A DNA stretch of 64,000 nucleotides from Pseudomonas sp. ADAK18 (GTDB lineage: Bacteria; Pseudomonadota; Gammaproteobacteria; Pseudomonadales; Pseudomonadaceae), in the NCBI RefSeq assembly GCF_012935695.1, contig NZ_CP052859.1:3513001-3577000 (forward strand), read 5' to 3'. Position 1 is the first letter of the stretch. Each line of letters opens with the position of its first letter. Of the stretch, positions 26,963-34,311 are shown one piece after another. A program made the translations under genes and the position numbers. The notes below the pieces were generated by a model. That model had not been told where the DNA came from. It searched no databases and saw only the letters and a program-made list of their open reading frames with translations.

Positions 26963-27250
26963 TTACTGAATCCCCAAGGCCAAAGCCCTTGGGGACCCTT
27001 CCAGCTCAAAAGCCAGGGCCGTGGCCATTTCATTGGCGGATAAGAGCGTTTCCGAGGCATTGGCTAGCAGCGTTTCGGTATCAATATCGGGAGAAACAGA
27101 GAACAGATGGCCGCTTGTGCGCGCCGTGGGCGAATCGCCGTCCGATGGAGATAAGTAGTGATCAATCGCACGCTGCGCTGCAGCGCGAGACTTGGCATCG
27201 AACGATGAAGCCTTTGAGGCATGAGGCGGATTAGGTGTGACCTTATACAT
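26963..27250 (-). CDS. DUF6124-family small protein
   Basis: A 95-residue protein of a family known to me mainly from Pseudomonas (annotated DUF6124 or, earlier, DUF3077-like). It keeps the marks MYKVTPNPP at the start, AAAQRAIDHYLSPSD, FSVSPDIDTETLLANASETL and a closing ANEMATALAFELEGSPRALA. It is predicted mostly helical, without signal peptide or membrane segment. Function unknown. AAGGAG precedes the ATG. Paralogues often occur several per genome near variable regions, which fits the accessory patch to its right. Confidence 0.78.
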   Translation of the reverse strand: MYKVTPNPPHASKASSFDAKSRAAAQRAIDHYLSPSDGDSPTARTSGHLFSVSPDIDTETLLANASETLLSANEMATALAFELEGSPRALALGIQ

Positions 27251-27415
27251 GGCGAAGCTCCTTAACTATTCAGGAACTGCCAATCTCACTTCCACATGAG
27301 GGTGGCAGCTGTACGCAGGTGTGGAAGACCAGGGCTAAGGACCCGGCGCACCGAAGTGCCCCGCGCACAGCCGCCAAAACACATGATACAGGCGTAAAAA
27401 AACGCCGGTAGGTGT

Positions 27416-27564
27416 TTATGGGCGATTGCGTCTTAGCTTGGTACGGACTTCCACATCCGGCCGCTGGTTCTCCAGCGGTTTGAGGAGGTTAGCGAGGCTT
27501 AGCTGTTGGGGCAAGCCCGGTAATACGTGGGAAAAGTCCGAGAAAAGAATAGGTTTCAAAATTA
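27416..27564 (-). pseudogene. Possible C-terminal remnant of an unknown gene
   Basis: On the minus strand one frame is open from the inverted repeat at 27565-27580 down to a TAA at 27416-27418. It reads FSDFSHVLPGLPQQLSLANL, then LKPLENQRPDVEVRTKLRRN, in GC-rich, coding-like sequence, with no start codon of its own before the inverted repeat. It looks like the tail of a gene cut by the repeat. I do not recognise the family, and chance cannot be excluded for about 50 codons. Confidence 0.3.
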
Positions 27565-27580
27565 AATAAATCTGTCCCCT
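27565..27580. repeat. Left copy of a perfect 16-bp inverted repeat
   Basis: AATAAATCTGTCCCCT. Its exact complement occurs at 28980-28995, 1.4 kb away, with similarity extending to about 20 of 22 bases. The AT-rich genes 27614-28819 lie between the copies. Confidence 0.85.
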
Positions 27581-27613
27581 ATTCTGTCCAAGAACAGCAT
27601 CATAAGGGGCCGC

Positions 27614-27883
27614 ATGAACATATTATTTCTTTTAATGGCACAATATGACGGTCAAGTAGTTATTCCTCTTATTTCAGTTTGCGAGGATTACATGGGATTG
27701 ACGGTAGAAAAATTCAAACGCAAATTCTTATCCGGTGAAATAGATACCCCCATCATCCGATTGGGAGCGAATAGCCAAAAAGCTGCACTTGGCGTTCACC
27801 TAAAAGACCTCGCTGAATATATTGATCGTCAGAGAGAGAAAGTACGCCAAGAGCATCAAAAGCTCATGGGGAGAGCAGCTTGA
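27614..27883 (+). CDS. PrtN-family pyocin-activator-like protein
   Basis: An 89-residue protein matching the PrtN family: FLLMAQYDGQVVIPLISVCE at the N-terminus, LTVEKFKRKFLSGEIDTPII with an HTH-like helix pair, QKAALGVHLKDLAEYIDRQR at the C-terminus. PrtN of P. aeruginosa activates pyocin genes through P-boxes after DNA damage. Many Pseudomonas mobile elements carry short PrtN relatives without pyocin genes, and no bacteriocin gene is seen here. AAGGGG precedes the ATG. Base composition is clearly more AT-rich than the surroundings, consistent with transfer. Confidence 0.85.
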   Translation: MNILFLLMAQYDGQVVIPLISVCEDYMGLTVEKFKRKFLSGEIDTPIIRLGANSQKAALGVHLKDLAEYIDRQREKVRQEHQKLMGRAA

Positions 27884-27932
27884 ATTCTGTCGGGAGGCAA
27901 ACCCTCCCGAAATTTGTAACTCGAGAGACACA

Positions 27933-28496
27933 TCAAAACAAATACTCAATACCCTTCTTCAGGATTGCGCTGAAGGCCCCGGCAGTGACGAATTCCCCTC
28001 CCACTTTCAACCACTTTATCGCGATATAGCGAGTCACACTGCCGCCCTTGTCGGATGACAAGTATTCCTCCACAACTCCAGCAAGCTCTCTAAACCCGTG
28101 CACAAGGTCAGCACTATCGAGCTGAGCAACCTTTACCTCAGTAACATTACCAGCGTCCACTTTGAAAAATACAATACAAGGAAGATCTGCTGTACCTTCA
28201 ACACCCAATACACTGAGAAAGTTCTGATTGAAGCTCTCTACCGCTCCACGGTCGCCACCGTGAAGGTAAAAAAGGCTCAACTGTTTCCCTGAGATTCTAT
28301 CTAACTCAGCAAAAACCCCTTGATCCCTCAGTATTTTTCTCAATGCTTTGTTATTAAAATCATAGAAAACAAAGGCAAAAGAACGTGCCCTCTTTTTTTC
28401 TAGATGTTCAGTGCAGATTTCGTCGAAACGCTTTATGAATTGCGCACGCCCATGGCCTATTCCCTGACCACTTCCCTGTTCAAAAATTGGAATCAT
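27933..28496 (-). CDS. Hypothetical protein in the AT-rich patch
   Basis: A 187-residue protein with no family I recognise. Features that can be seen: a charged N-terminal third (HLEKKRARSFAFVFYDFNNK), the alternating strand/helix pattern ADLPCIVFFKVDAGNVTEVK, and a C-terminal SVTRYIAIKWLKVGGEFVTA followed by a Gly/Ala-rich, moderately hydrophobic end that could touch a membrane. No signal peptide. AAAGGG precedes the ATG. Five 10-bp AT repeats lie just upstream (28523-28572). Codon use is AT-rich like the prtN-like gene; it is opposite to that gene and tail-to-tail with it, 49 bases apart. Confidence 0.6.
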   Translation of the reverse strand: MIPIFEQGSGQGIGHGRAQFIKRFDEICTEHLEKKRARSFAFVFYDFNNKALRKILRDQGVFAELDRISGKQLSLFYLHGGDRGAVESFNQNFLSVLGVEGTADLPCIVFFKVDAGNVTEVKVAQLDSADLVHGFRELAGVVEEYLSSDKGGSVTRYIAIKWLKVGGEFVTAGAFSAILKKGIEYLF

Positions 28497-28522
28497 ACAA
28501 GCCCTTTACGCCATCAATTACT

Positions 28523-28576
28523 AATAATTTATAATAATTTATAATAATTTATAATAATTTATAATAATTTATAATA
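28523..28576. repeat. 10-bp tandem repeat, AT-only
   Basis: Five exact, contiguous copies of AATAATTTAT plus a partial sixth (AATA). It lies 27 bases upstream of the start of the unknown gene at 27933-28496 and next to the stop of 28577-28819. The unit equals about one helical turn. Confidence 0.95.
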
Positions 28577-28819
28577 CTAGACGAGTTCCCACGGCAGATC
28601 TGTCCTTCCATGCACAGCCTTTAAAATTCCAGCCTTCCTCATGGTAGTGGCAGCCCATCGTGCATCGTACTGCCAAGTGTACAGCAGAGAGCCTGATCGC
28701 CTTATTTCAACTTCATAATTATCCCAAATATACTTCGCGACATCCTTAGGCCAAGCTGTTCCACCTAGGGATGTCAGGGCCGCAACAACCCGCGTCTTAA
28801 TGTCCTCTCTGGTTGCCAT
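28577..28819 (-). CDS. Small hypothetical protein, winged-helix-like
   Basis: An 80-residue protein (MATREDIKTRVVAALTSLGG start). The pattern of helices, then GGTAWPKDVAKYIWDNYEVE, then a Trp-rich wing WQYDARWAATTMRKAGILKA, resembles the N-terminal winged-helix (Mrr-N/HARE-HTH-like) domains of restriction and regulatory proteins, but this is only structural intuition. GGAG lies six bases before ATG 28819; frames extend upstream to 28873 but with a poor site. The 10-bp tandem repeat begins next to its stop codon. Confidence 0.55.
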   Translation of the reverse strand: MATREDIKTRVVAALTSLGGTAWPKDVAKYIWDNYEVEIRRSGSLLYTWQYDARWAATTMRKAGILKAVHGRTDLPWELV

Positions 28820-28979
28820 CGCCATCTCCACAATTCGAATCTGACCTTGCTCAACGCTACATAGTAGTGGCATCTAGAACCGACTGAAGCCAGCGCCCCC
28901 CCCTATAAGCATCGCCTCTGCCTCTCAGATGAGTGTAACGCCGCAAGGAGTTCCGAGCGAAAAAAGGGGACCGAAAAAA

Positions 28980-28995
28980 GGGGACAGATTTATTA
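28980..28995. repeat. Right copy of the 16-bp inverted repeat
   Basis: AGGGGACAGATTTATT, exact complement of 27565-27580. It is preceded by a direct duplication of CGAAAAAAGGGGAC (about 28958-28984). It interrupts the integrase-like frame to its right. Confidence 0.85.
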
Positions 28996-29210
28996 AACTC
29001 ATCAAGTGTGGCGCCCTTGCAACTCGCCCGCTCGATCGCACCGGCCTCATCCATCCCTAGATCATGCTTGTGTGCCCAAACCTGAACGGCCTGTTTTCAG
29101 GCGAAGGACTGGCTCTCTTGGTAGACTTGCACTCCGTAGCGCTTGATGCAGACCTGAGCCGTGTAGCTCACAACCCCATCTGCCGGTTTTCTTGCCCTGA
29201 TAGTCGCCAT
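28996..29210 (-). pseudogene. Decayed N-terminus of a tyrosine integrase
   Basis: Reading the minus strand from ATG 29210 gives MATIRARKPADGVVSYTAQV, then CIKRYGVQVYQESQSFA, a TGA stop at about 29097-29099, then KQAVQVWAHKH in the same frame, and later GAIERASCKGATLDEF. This is the N-terminal arm-binding part of a phage-type integrase (typical form: TIRARKxADGTxSYTAQIRI, ...YQESQTFARKQAAQAW). The stop stands where an Arg codon (CGA) is expected. The frame then meets the 16-bp repeat at 28980-28995 and similarity ends, so the catalytic domain is gone. It lies head-to-head with dusA, the place of dusA-associated integrases. Confidence 0.75.
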
Positions 29211-29211
29211 A

Positions 29212-29302
29212 CTGAAAGTGGTACGCGTCAGTTTTTAAGTGGTACATCGTACCACCGAGCCTTAAAAAACGCCGAAACGCCCCAAAACACGCCAAAAACA
29301 CG
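29212..29302. other. Junction between integrase remnant and dusA
   Basis: Contains AAGTGGTAC twice (about 29216 and 29239) and the dyad GTGGTA-N5-TACCAC (about 29241-29257), followed by several ACGCC/ACACG repeats. Such clusters are usual for integrase arm sites or excisionase binding in dusA-linked islands. Confidence 0.4.
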
Positions 29303-29311
29303 TTGAGTAAA

Positions 29312-30322
29312 ATGATTCCAAAACATAGCTTTAGCCCAGCAGAATCAAGCCCCGCACTGTCTCGGCGCTTTAGCGTTGCCCCCATGATGGATTGGACGGA
29401 CCGCCACTGCCGTTTCTTCCTGCGCCTGCTCTCCAAACACGCACTGCTCTACACCGAGATGGTCACCACTGGCGCAATCCTCCACGGTGACCACGACCGC
29501 TTCCTGCGTCATAACGAAGCCGAGCACCCGCTTGCCTTGCAGTTGGGCGGCAGTGTGCCAGCCGACCTGGCCGCCTGTGCCCGCATGGCCCAAGCCGCCG
29601 GTTACGACGAGGTGAACCTCAATGTCGGCTGCCCGAGTGATCGCGTGCAGAACAACATGATCGGCGCCTGTCTCATGGCCCACCCTGCCCTGGTGGCAGA
29701 TTGTGTGAAGGCCATGCGCGACGCGGTGTCGATTCCGGTGACGGTGAAGCACCGTATCGGGATCAATGGCCGGGACAGTTATGCCGAGTTATCTGATTTT
29801 GTCGGGCAGGTGAAGGACGCGGGCTGTACCAGTTTTACCGTACATGCACGGATCGCGATTCTGGAGGGGTTGTCACCCAAGGAGAATCGGGACATTCCAC
29901 CGTTGCGTTATGACGTGGCAGCGCAGTTGAAACAGGATTTTCCAGCGCTTGAGATTATTCTCAACGGCGGGATCAAGACGCTTGAACAATGCGAAGAGCA
30001 CTTGCAGGTGTTTGACGGGGTGATGTTGGGGCGCGAGGCTTATCACAATCCGTATGTGCTGGCGGAGGTGGATCAGCGGTTGTTTGGCAGCACTGTGCCG
30101 GTGATCAGCCGGGCTGAAGCGTTGGCACAGTTACGGCCTTATATAGCCGAGCACTTGGCGACGGGTGGGTCGATGCATCACATCACTCGCCATGTACTGG
30201 GACTGGGGACGGGGTTTCCGGGGGCGCGCAAGTTTCGGCAATTGTTGTCGGTGGATATTCATAAGGCCAGCGATCCGTTGGCTTTACTCGATCAGGCGGC
30301 GGGGTTGCTGGAGGGGCGGTAA
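29312..30322 (+). CDS. dusA: tRNA-dihydrouridine synthase A
   Basis: A 336-residue FMN enzyme that reduces uridines 20/20a in the tRNA D-loop. The signature segments are RRFSVAPMMDWTDRHCRFFL near the N-terminus, MVTTGAIL, LNVGCPSDRVQ with the active-site Cys, TVKHRIG and ILNGGIKT, and VMLGREAYHNPY. The start may be ATG 29312 (GAGTAAA upstream) or the TTG at 29303. The first 20 residues (MIPKHSFSPAESSPAL) differ from usual DusA starts, consistent with replacement of the 5' end by an integrating element; the core is intact. Confidence 0.94.
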   Translation: MIPKHSFSPAESSPALSRRFSVAPMMDWTDRHCRFFLRLLSKHALLYTEMVTTGAILHGDHDRFLRHNEAEHPLALQLGGSVPADLAACARMAQAAGYDEVNLNVGCPSDRVQNNMIGACLMAHPALVADCVKAMRDAVSIPVTVKHRIGINGRDSYAELSDFVGQVKDAGCTSFTVHARIAILEGLSPKENRDIPPLRYDVAAQLKQDFPALEIILNGGIKTLEQCEEHLQVFDGVMLGREAYHNPYVLAEVDQRLFGSTVPVISRAEALAQLRPYIAEHLATGGSMHHITRHVLGLGTGFPGARKFRQLLSVDIHKASDPLALLDQAAGLLEGR

Positions 30323-30353
30323 CTGGGCGGGCGTAATGCGCACTCTTTCTATA

Positions 30354-31187
30354 TCAGCCTGCTGAAACCGCAGTCCAGTTCACCCACCCGAACACCCAAG
30401 TCGCCAGGATCAGCAAACCGAAGGCAATACGGTACCAGGCAAATGCCGCGTAGCTATGGCTGGCGATGAACTTGAGCAAGCCGCGCACAGCGATCATCGC
30501 GAAAAAGAATGCGGTCACAAAACCCAGGGTAAATACGGGCAGATCACTGGCCTGGAACAGATCCCGGTACTTGTAGCCTGAGTACACGGCGGCGCCAACC
30601 ATGGTCGGCATCGCCAGAAAGAACGAATACTCGGTGGCCGCCTTGCGTGACAGGCCAAACAGCAAGCCTGCGATAATGGTCGATCCGGATCGGGAAGTGC
30701 CCGGTATCATCGCCAGGCATTGGGCAAAACCAACCTTTAGTGCATCGGACCAGCGCATGTCGTCAACATATTCAACGTGCACCTTATGTTCGCGCTGCTC
30801 TGCCCACAACATGATAACGCCGCCCACAACCAGAGCGACGGCAACGGTAATTGGATTAAACAGATACTCATGAATTTTATCGGCGAATAGTACGCCCAGG
30901 ACAACGGCTGGAAGAAAGCCTATCAGCACATTCAGCGTGAAGCGTTGTGCATTACGCTGGGTTGTTAAACCGCTGGCAATTTCAAAGATCTTTGAACGAA
31001 ACTCCCAAACGACGGCTAGAATGGCACCCAGTTGAATAATAATATTAAATGCCATGGCGCGCTCACCACCAAAGCCTAATAAGTCCGCAACAATAATCTG
31101 GTGACCGGTACTGGAAATGGGCAAAAACTCTGTCAATCCTTCTACTGCACCTAAAACCAGTACCTGCACAAAGGTCCAAAACTCCAT
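30354..31187 (-). CDS. uppP: Undecaprenyl-diphosphatase UppP (BacA)
   Basis: A 277-residue integral membrane phosphatase with about eight hydrophobic segments. It has the two signature blocks [13 protein letters not shown] (about residues 16-28) and [10 protein letters not shown] (about 167-176), whose Glu, Ser and Arg residues form the active site. It recycles undecaprenyl diphosphate to the monophosphate carrier used for peptidoglycan and exopolysaccharide. At the border of the polysaccharide locus, an extra carrier-recycling enzyme makes sense. GGAG precedes the ATG. Convergent with dusA; separated from the first regulator of the locus by 560 bases. Confidence 0.93.
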   Translation of the reverse strand: MEFWTFVQVLVLGAVEGLTEFLPISSTGHQIIVADLLGFGGERAMAFNIIIQLGAILAVVWEFRSKIFEIASGLTTQRNAQRFTLNVLIGFLPAVVLGVLFADKIHEYLFNPITVAVALVVGGVIMLWAEQREHKVHVEYVDDMRWSDALKVGFAQCLAMIPGTSRSGSTIIAGLLFGLSRKAATEYSFFLAMPTMVGAAVYSGYKYRDLFQASDLPVFTLGFVTAFFFAMIAVRGLLKFIASHSYAAFAWYRIAFGLLILATWVFGWVNWTAVSAG

Positions 31188-31751
31188 AAACTCTCCGCCA
31201 GGTCATTCTTATTGAACGACTCATCATTCGTATTAGTATATTTAACAAGTGAACACTAATGAACGGCAGGTCAATACTCACCGCCTAATAAGACGCCTGC
31301 TAAATCATGATCATGCAGCAGAGGGAACCGGCGGATAATAAGTCCTATCAAACCACACACTCAAGGATTGTTATTAATCGTCCGGCTAACGAATCACCAG
31401 AAGCTTGGGTGTAGACAGACGACTCCTCGCCCTGATAAAAATGTGACGGAGTTCACATATTTGCAATTTTTAAAAATTAATCGTCATTGAAGTAAATGAT
31501 GGCCTTTTGAGGACAAAAACATGTCGTCAACGGCTTAAAATAGTGGCACAATTTCACATTGCCACCATCTAAGGGTGTCAATTCATTAGTTCAGCCAGCT
31601 ACGAAAAGCAACTAAAAATTCGAAAAAACCTTACATATGTTAGAAAACTCTCGATACACGCGTAGAATTCGCGTGAATGTTACCAATTGTCAGTCACAGA
31701 TGAGAACCGGTGCTTTAACATCCCGATGTCAGCACCCATTCGAGTCAAAGC
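31188..31751. other. Long AT-rich leader between uppP and the first regulator
   Basis: 564 bases without a gene. It holds the CRP/Vfr-type site at 31439-31460, a second half-site (CAATTTCACATTG near 31549), and A/T-rich runs such as TTTTTAAAAATTAATC, suitable for silencing proteins of the MvaT type. Divergent promoters for uppP and 31752 must lie here. Confidence 0.7.
31439..31460. promoter_or_regulatory. CRP/Vfr binding site
   Basis: AAATGTGA-N6-TCACATAT. Both TGTGA and TCACA half-sites are perfect with the six-base spacer, and the outer A/T bases fit the extended CRP consensus. Located about 290 bases before the first regulator gene and about 250 from uppP. Confidence 0.75.
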
Positions 31752-32495
31752 ATGATGCTTACAGGGAAATTAGCGACTAGAAGCCTGCGCCCGACAAATG
31801 AGGAACCTGGTGTTCTCACCTTGGGTCGTACCCGCAGTGTGGCCGAGAACTTTAAGGCATTAGTCGCAAGGCACGTGCACTCCGATATAGCTCTTGATGC
31901 TAGCTCATACACTAATTCATATAAGAAAAGTGAACGCACGGATGCGTATCGCGCCATCTTCATCATTATCGACGGCCCTCAAGCTCTCGATGAGAGCCTG
32001 GCGCTGGTGGAAAATCTCCGCTCCATCCATTTAAATCCAATCATCTGTGCCGTCATCGCAGGTCGGGGCGCCTACAACAAGATGAAGTATTATCTTGCTG
32101 GGGCCGACTGCTGTATCAAGCTCAATACCCTGACCGACGAAAGCTCTGAGTTGCTGTCCGAATTCTTCACCAGTGAAGAGTGGCAACGAGAAGTCAACCT
32201 GGTGCTGGATCCCACCCGTATATGCCTGTTAGGCCCTCGCAAGAAGCTGGACATCTCGTTTGCAGAAATGAAAATTCTGGAGGCATTGGCGCAAACCAGC
32301 AACCATATATTAAGCCACGATGAGATCGCCAGAATCATGGGGTTGAACGCCAATTTTTACGACCCCAGGGCTTTGGAGAAATCAATCAGTCGTCTTCGCG
32401 GAAAAATAAAAGACATGTATGGCACCCATAATGCTATTCAGAGCATTCGCGGGCATGGATACCGTTTGATGAGGGGTCTGATCTCGACCGCCTGA
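31752..32495 (+). CDS. Winged-helix regulator with a receiver-like N-terminus
   Basis: A 247-residue protein. The C-terminal 95 residues form an OmpR/PhoB-type winged helix (LDISFAEMKILEALAQTSNH, then HDEIARIMGL, SISRLRGKIKDMYG and IRGHGYRLM). The N-terminal part follows receiver-like alternation (AIFIIIDGPQALDESLALVE, then NPIICAVIAGRG, YLAGADCCIKLNT, where the last resembles the A-G-A-D-x-x-x-K-P end of receivers). There is no convincing phosphoacceptor Asp, so it may be a pseudo-receiver or act without phosphorylation. It heads the polysaccharide locus and probably controls it. Reported capsule regulators of P. fluorescens SBW25 may be relatives; this needs comparison. Confidence 0.8.
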   Translation: MMLTGKLATRSLRPTNEEPGVLTLGRTRSVAENFKALVARHVHSDIALDASSYTNSYKKSERTDAYRAIFIIIDGPQALDESLALVENLRSIHLNPIICAVIAGRGAYNKMKYYLAGADCCIKLNTLTDESSELLSEFFTSEEWQREVNLVLDPTRICLLGPRKKLDISFAEMKILEALAQTSNHILSHDEIARIMGLNANFYDPRALEKSISRLRGKIKDMYGTHNAIQSIRGHGYRLMRGLISTA

Positions 32496-32520
32496 ATCAC
32501 CTATGGAAAGGAGTTGTTGT

Positions 32521-33219
32521 ATGAATGCGACTGGAGGTATCTCACCCGCAAAGGCCCCGAATCGCTACCTGACCCGACAACAGTTCCTGTCACGTGATAA
32601 CCGCCCGTTTGCCAGTGAGATAAGAACTACGTACACCCTTCCCGCTCCATCGCTCTGGAGGATGCCGGCGGGGCAATCGTGTGGGCGCAGTTGCAATGTA
32701 CTGGTGCGGTTGTACCGGGACCCCTCTTCCCGGATAGACCGCCGCTCGTACCACCCCAAAAAATATTTGAACCGAACGACCCTCTACCTGTCAGAACCGA
32801 GCCTTGCCAGTTTTTCGCTGGCCCAAGAGCCGTTTCAGTCGGGTAACAGCTTGTGCGATCTCGGTCATACACTGGTCGTGTCACTCAATGAACACCTCTT
32901 CTGGGAAGCGGATTCCAAATATAAAAAAATCATTATTTATAATATGTATCGTCTGAAAGATCATGGTATAGAAAACGCTTGGGATGAAGACAGCATCCCA
33001 CGGAAAGCGCTAACGGGCTTCAACTTCCCGAATCTGACCAACCACATCAAGGTATCCATTTCACCCCAGGACCAGTGTTTGAAACTCAATGATAATCCTG
33101 AGTTTCTCAATAAGCACCATGACCGTATGGTGACACTGACCCACAATAACAAGATTTTTTATTGCCGATCGAGTAGAGCATATCGAGAGCCATTCATTGG
33201 CCTAGGCGCGGCCCTTTGA
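32521..33219 (+). CDS. Unknown protein between the two winged-helix regulators
   Basis: A 232-residue protein I do not recognise. It is basic at the N-terminus (RYLTRQQFLSRDNRPFASEI, then several Arg/Ser/Cys-rich stretches) and ends in alternating short strands (NHIKVSISPQDQCLKLNDNP, TLTHNNKIFYCRSS). There is no signal peptide, membrane segment or obvious helix-turn-helix. AAGGAG with seven-base spacing supports ATG 32521. It lies 25 bases after the first regulator and 75 bases before the second, all on one strand, so the three are probably one operon. It might modulate its regulator neighbours. Confidence 0.65.
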   Translation: MNATGGISPAKAPNRYLTRQQFLSRDNRPFASEIRTTYTLPAPSLWRMPAGQSCGRSCNVLVRLYRDPSSRIDRRSYHPKKYLNRTTLYLSEPSLASFSLAQEPFQSGNSLCDLGHTLVVSLNEHLFWEADSKYKKIIIYNMYRLKDHGIENAWDEDSIPRKALTGFNFPNLTNHIKVSISPQDQCLKLNDNPEFLNKHHDRMVTLTHNNKIFYCRSSRAYREPFIGLGAAL

Positions 33220-33294
33220 CTACTTCCAAAGGAGCTATTAGTCCACTGCCGATCAACTTTCAACCGCACATTGGTGAACACTTAGGAGAGAGAC

Positions 33295-33966
33295 GTGGAA
33301 ATCAGTACAACCCTCCCCAGAAAATATTTTGTCGTCGTGACTCACAGCACAACATCCCAGCGTGAGCTCGAGACCATTCTGTCCAGCGAGCGTTTCAACT
33401 CGTTTGGTACATCCCAAGCACAAATGTTTATCGAAGGTGTTGCCCCGCCCTCTTCTGCCTCCGTGCTGATGGAGTTCTCTTACCCAAACGTGACAAGGAA
33501 AAATGTCGCTCATCGTATCGAACATGAAACACAGAAAATGCTTGCCACCCTCGAAGCGGAATGGTTAGCGGCGCAATCCGGAGCGCGCTCCAGCGTCACA
33601 CCAACTCCGGCTGAATTCAGCGATATACCCGGAGAAAATGAGGGGGGAGCCCCCTACAGCGAAGTGTGGCAACTCGATAACGATCAAAGTGTACTGATTA
33701 AAGAAAACATCGAAATAAACCTCACTGGTTTGGAAGCCACTCTTGTGAGGAAGATGCTCCATCATGAGGATCGTGTCGTCAGCAGGTCTGATCTGATTCT
33801 AAGTATTGGCAGAGAGCCAGAGCAGTATCGCGGCCTGGAAATGTGCTTGAGTCGATTGCAAGACAAGTTCAAAAGCGCCAGTAAAGGTGAACGGCTATTT
33901 CGTGCAGTAAGGAACCGTGGCTACTGCCTTATCCAGGAAGTGATATCAGAGACGCATCCCGCCTGA
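33295..33966 (+). CDS. Second winged-helix regulator of the exopolysaccharide locus
   Basis: A 223-residue protein beginning with GTG (AGGAGAGA upstream). The C-terminal 90 residues are again an OmpR-type winged helix (IEINLTGLEATLVRKMLHHE, RSDLILSIGREPEQYRGLEM, SRLQDKFKSASKGERLFRAV, RNRGYCLI). The N-terminal 120 residues are unlike a receiver and include TSQRELETILSSERFNSF and a Pro/Ser-rich linker. It shares the closing pattern R-x-x-G-Y-x-L with the first regulator. It may sense a ligand or pair with that protein. Position directly before the WcaJ-like gene argues for control of polysaccharide synthesis. Confidence 0.8.
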   Translation: MEISTTLPRKYFVVVTHSTTSQRELETILSSERFNSFGTSQAQMFIEGVAPPSSASVLMEFSYPNVTRKNVAHRIEHETQKMLATLEAEWLAAQSGARSSVTPTPAEFSDIPGENEGGAPYSEVWQLDNDQSVLIKENIEINLTGLEATLVRKMLHHEDRVVSRSDLILSIGREPEQYRGLEMCLSRLQDKFKSASKGERLFRAVRNRGYCLIQEVISETHPA

Positions 33967-34206
33967 CGCCCCTAGAACAAACATATGACAGTGCGATTAC
34001 AACAATAAAAAGTGCACTTTGTTTGTTACCTTCGTTCCAATTCCCCGGCCTCTCCCCCTACACTTCCTGAGCACCTTCATCATCGACATTTTCTAACACC
34101 CAATGTTTCCCTTTCAAAAGTTGGCACTCTGCCATCTTGTTAGAACTCGTCAGACAGTGCCTTCACCAATAACTTAATCTATTGACTGACGACAGTTCGA
34201 CCTATT

Positions 34207-34231
34207 GAGGCTGTTAGCTTCAGGGCGTTAG
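34207..34231 (+). promoter_or_regulatory. JUMPstart/ops-like element
   Basis: GCTGTTA (34210-34216) followed at the classical distance by GGCGTTAG (34224-34231), one base from the RfaH-recruiting ops GGCGGTAG. About 15 of the 22 core bases agree with the enterobacterial element as I remember it. It lies 81 bases before the WcaJ-like start, in the transcript leader. Confidence 0.5.
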
Positions 34232-34311
34232 TTAAAATAACAATAAATCCTGCTTAAACAACTCGCGTCTCGACTGTCGATACCTGAATGGACGTCTTTT
34301 GGGGATATCGC

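Noticed and set aside
28523..28576. CRISPR-like array
   Set aside because: The five units are contiguous 10-mers with no spacers, and no cas genes are nearby.
27614..28819. Pyocin or phage-tail cluster
   Set aside because: Only a PrtN-family gene is present; no lysis, tail, nuclease or immunity genes with recognisable motifs were seen.
34122..34142. TTGGCACT... as a sigma-54 promoter before the WcaJ-like gene
   Set aside because: The -24 TGGCAC is present, but no TTGC element occurs at the required distance.
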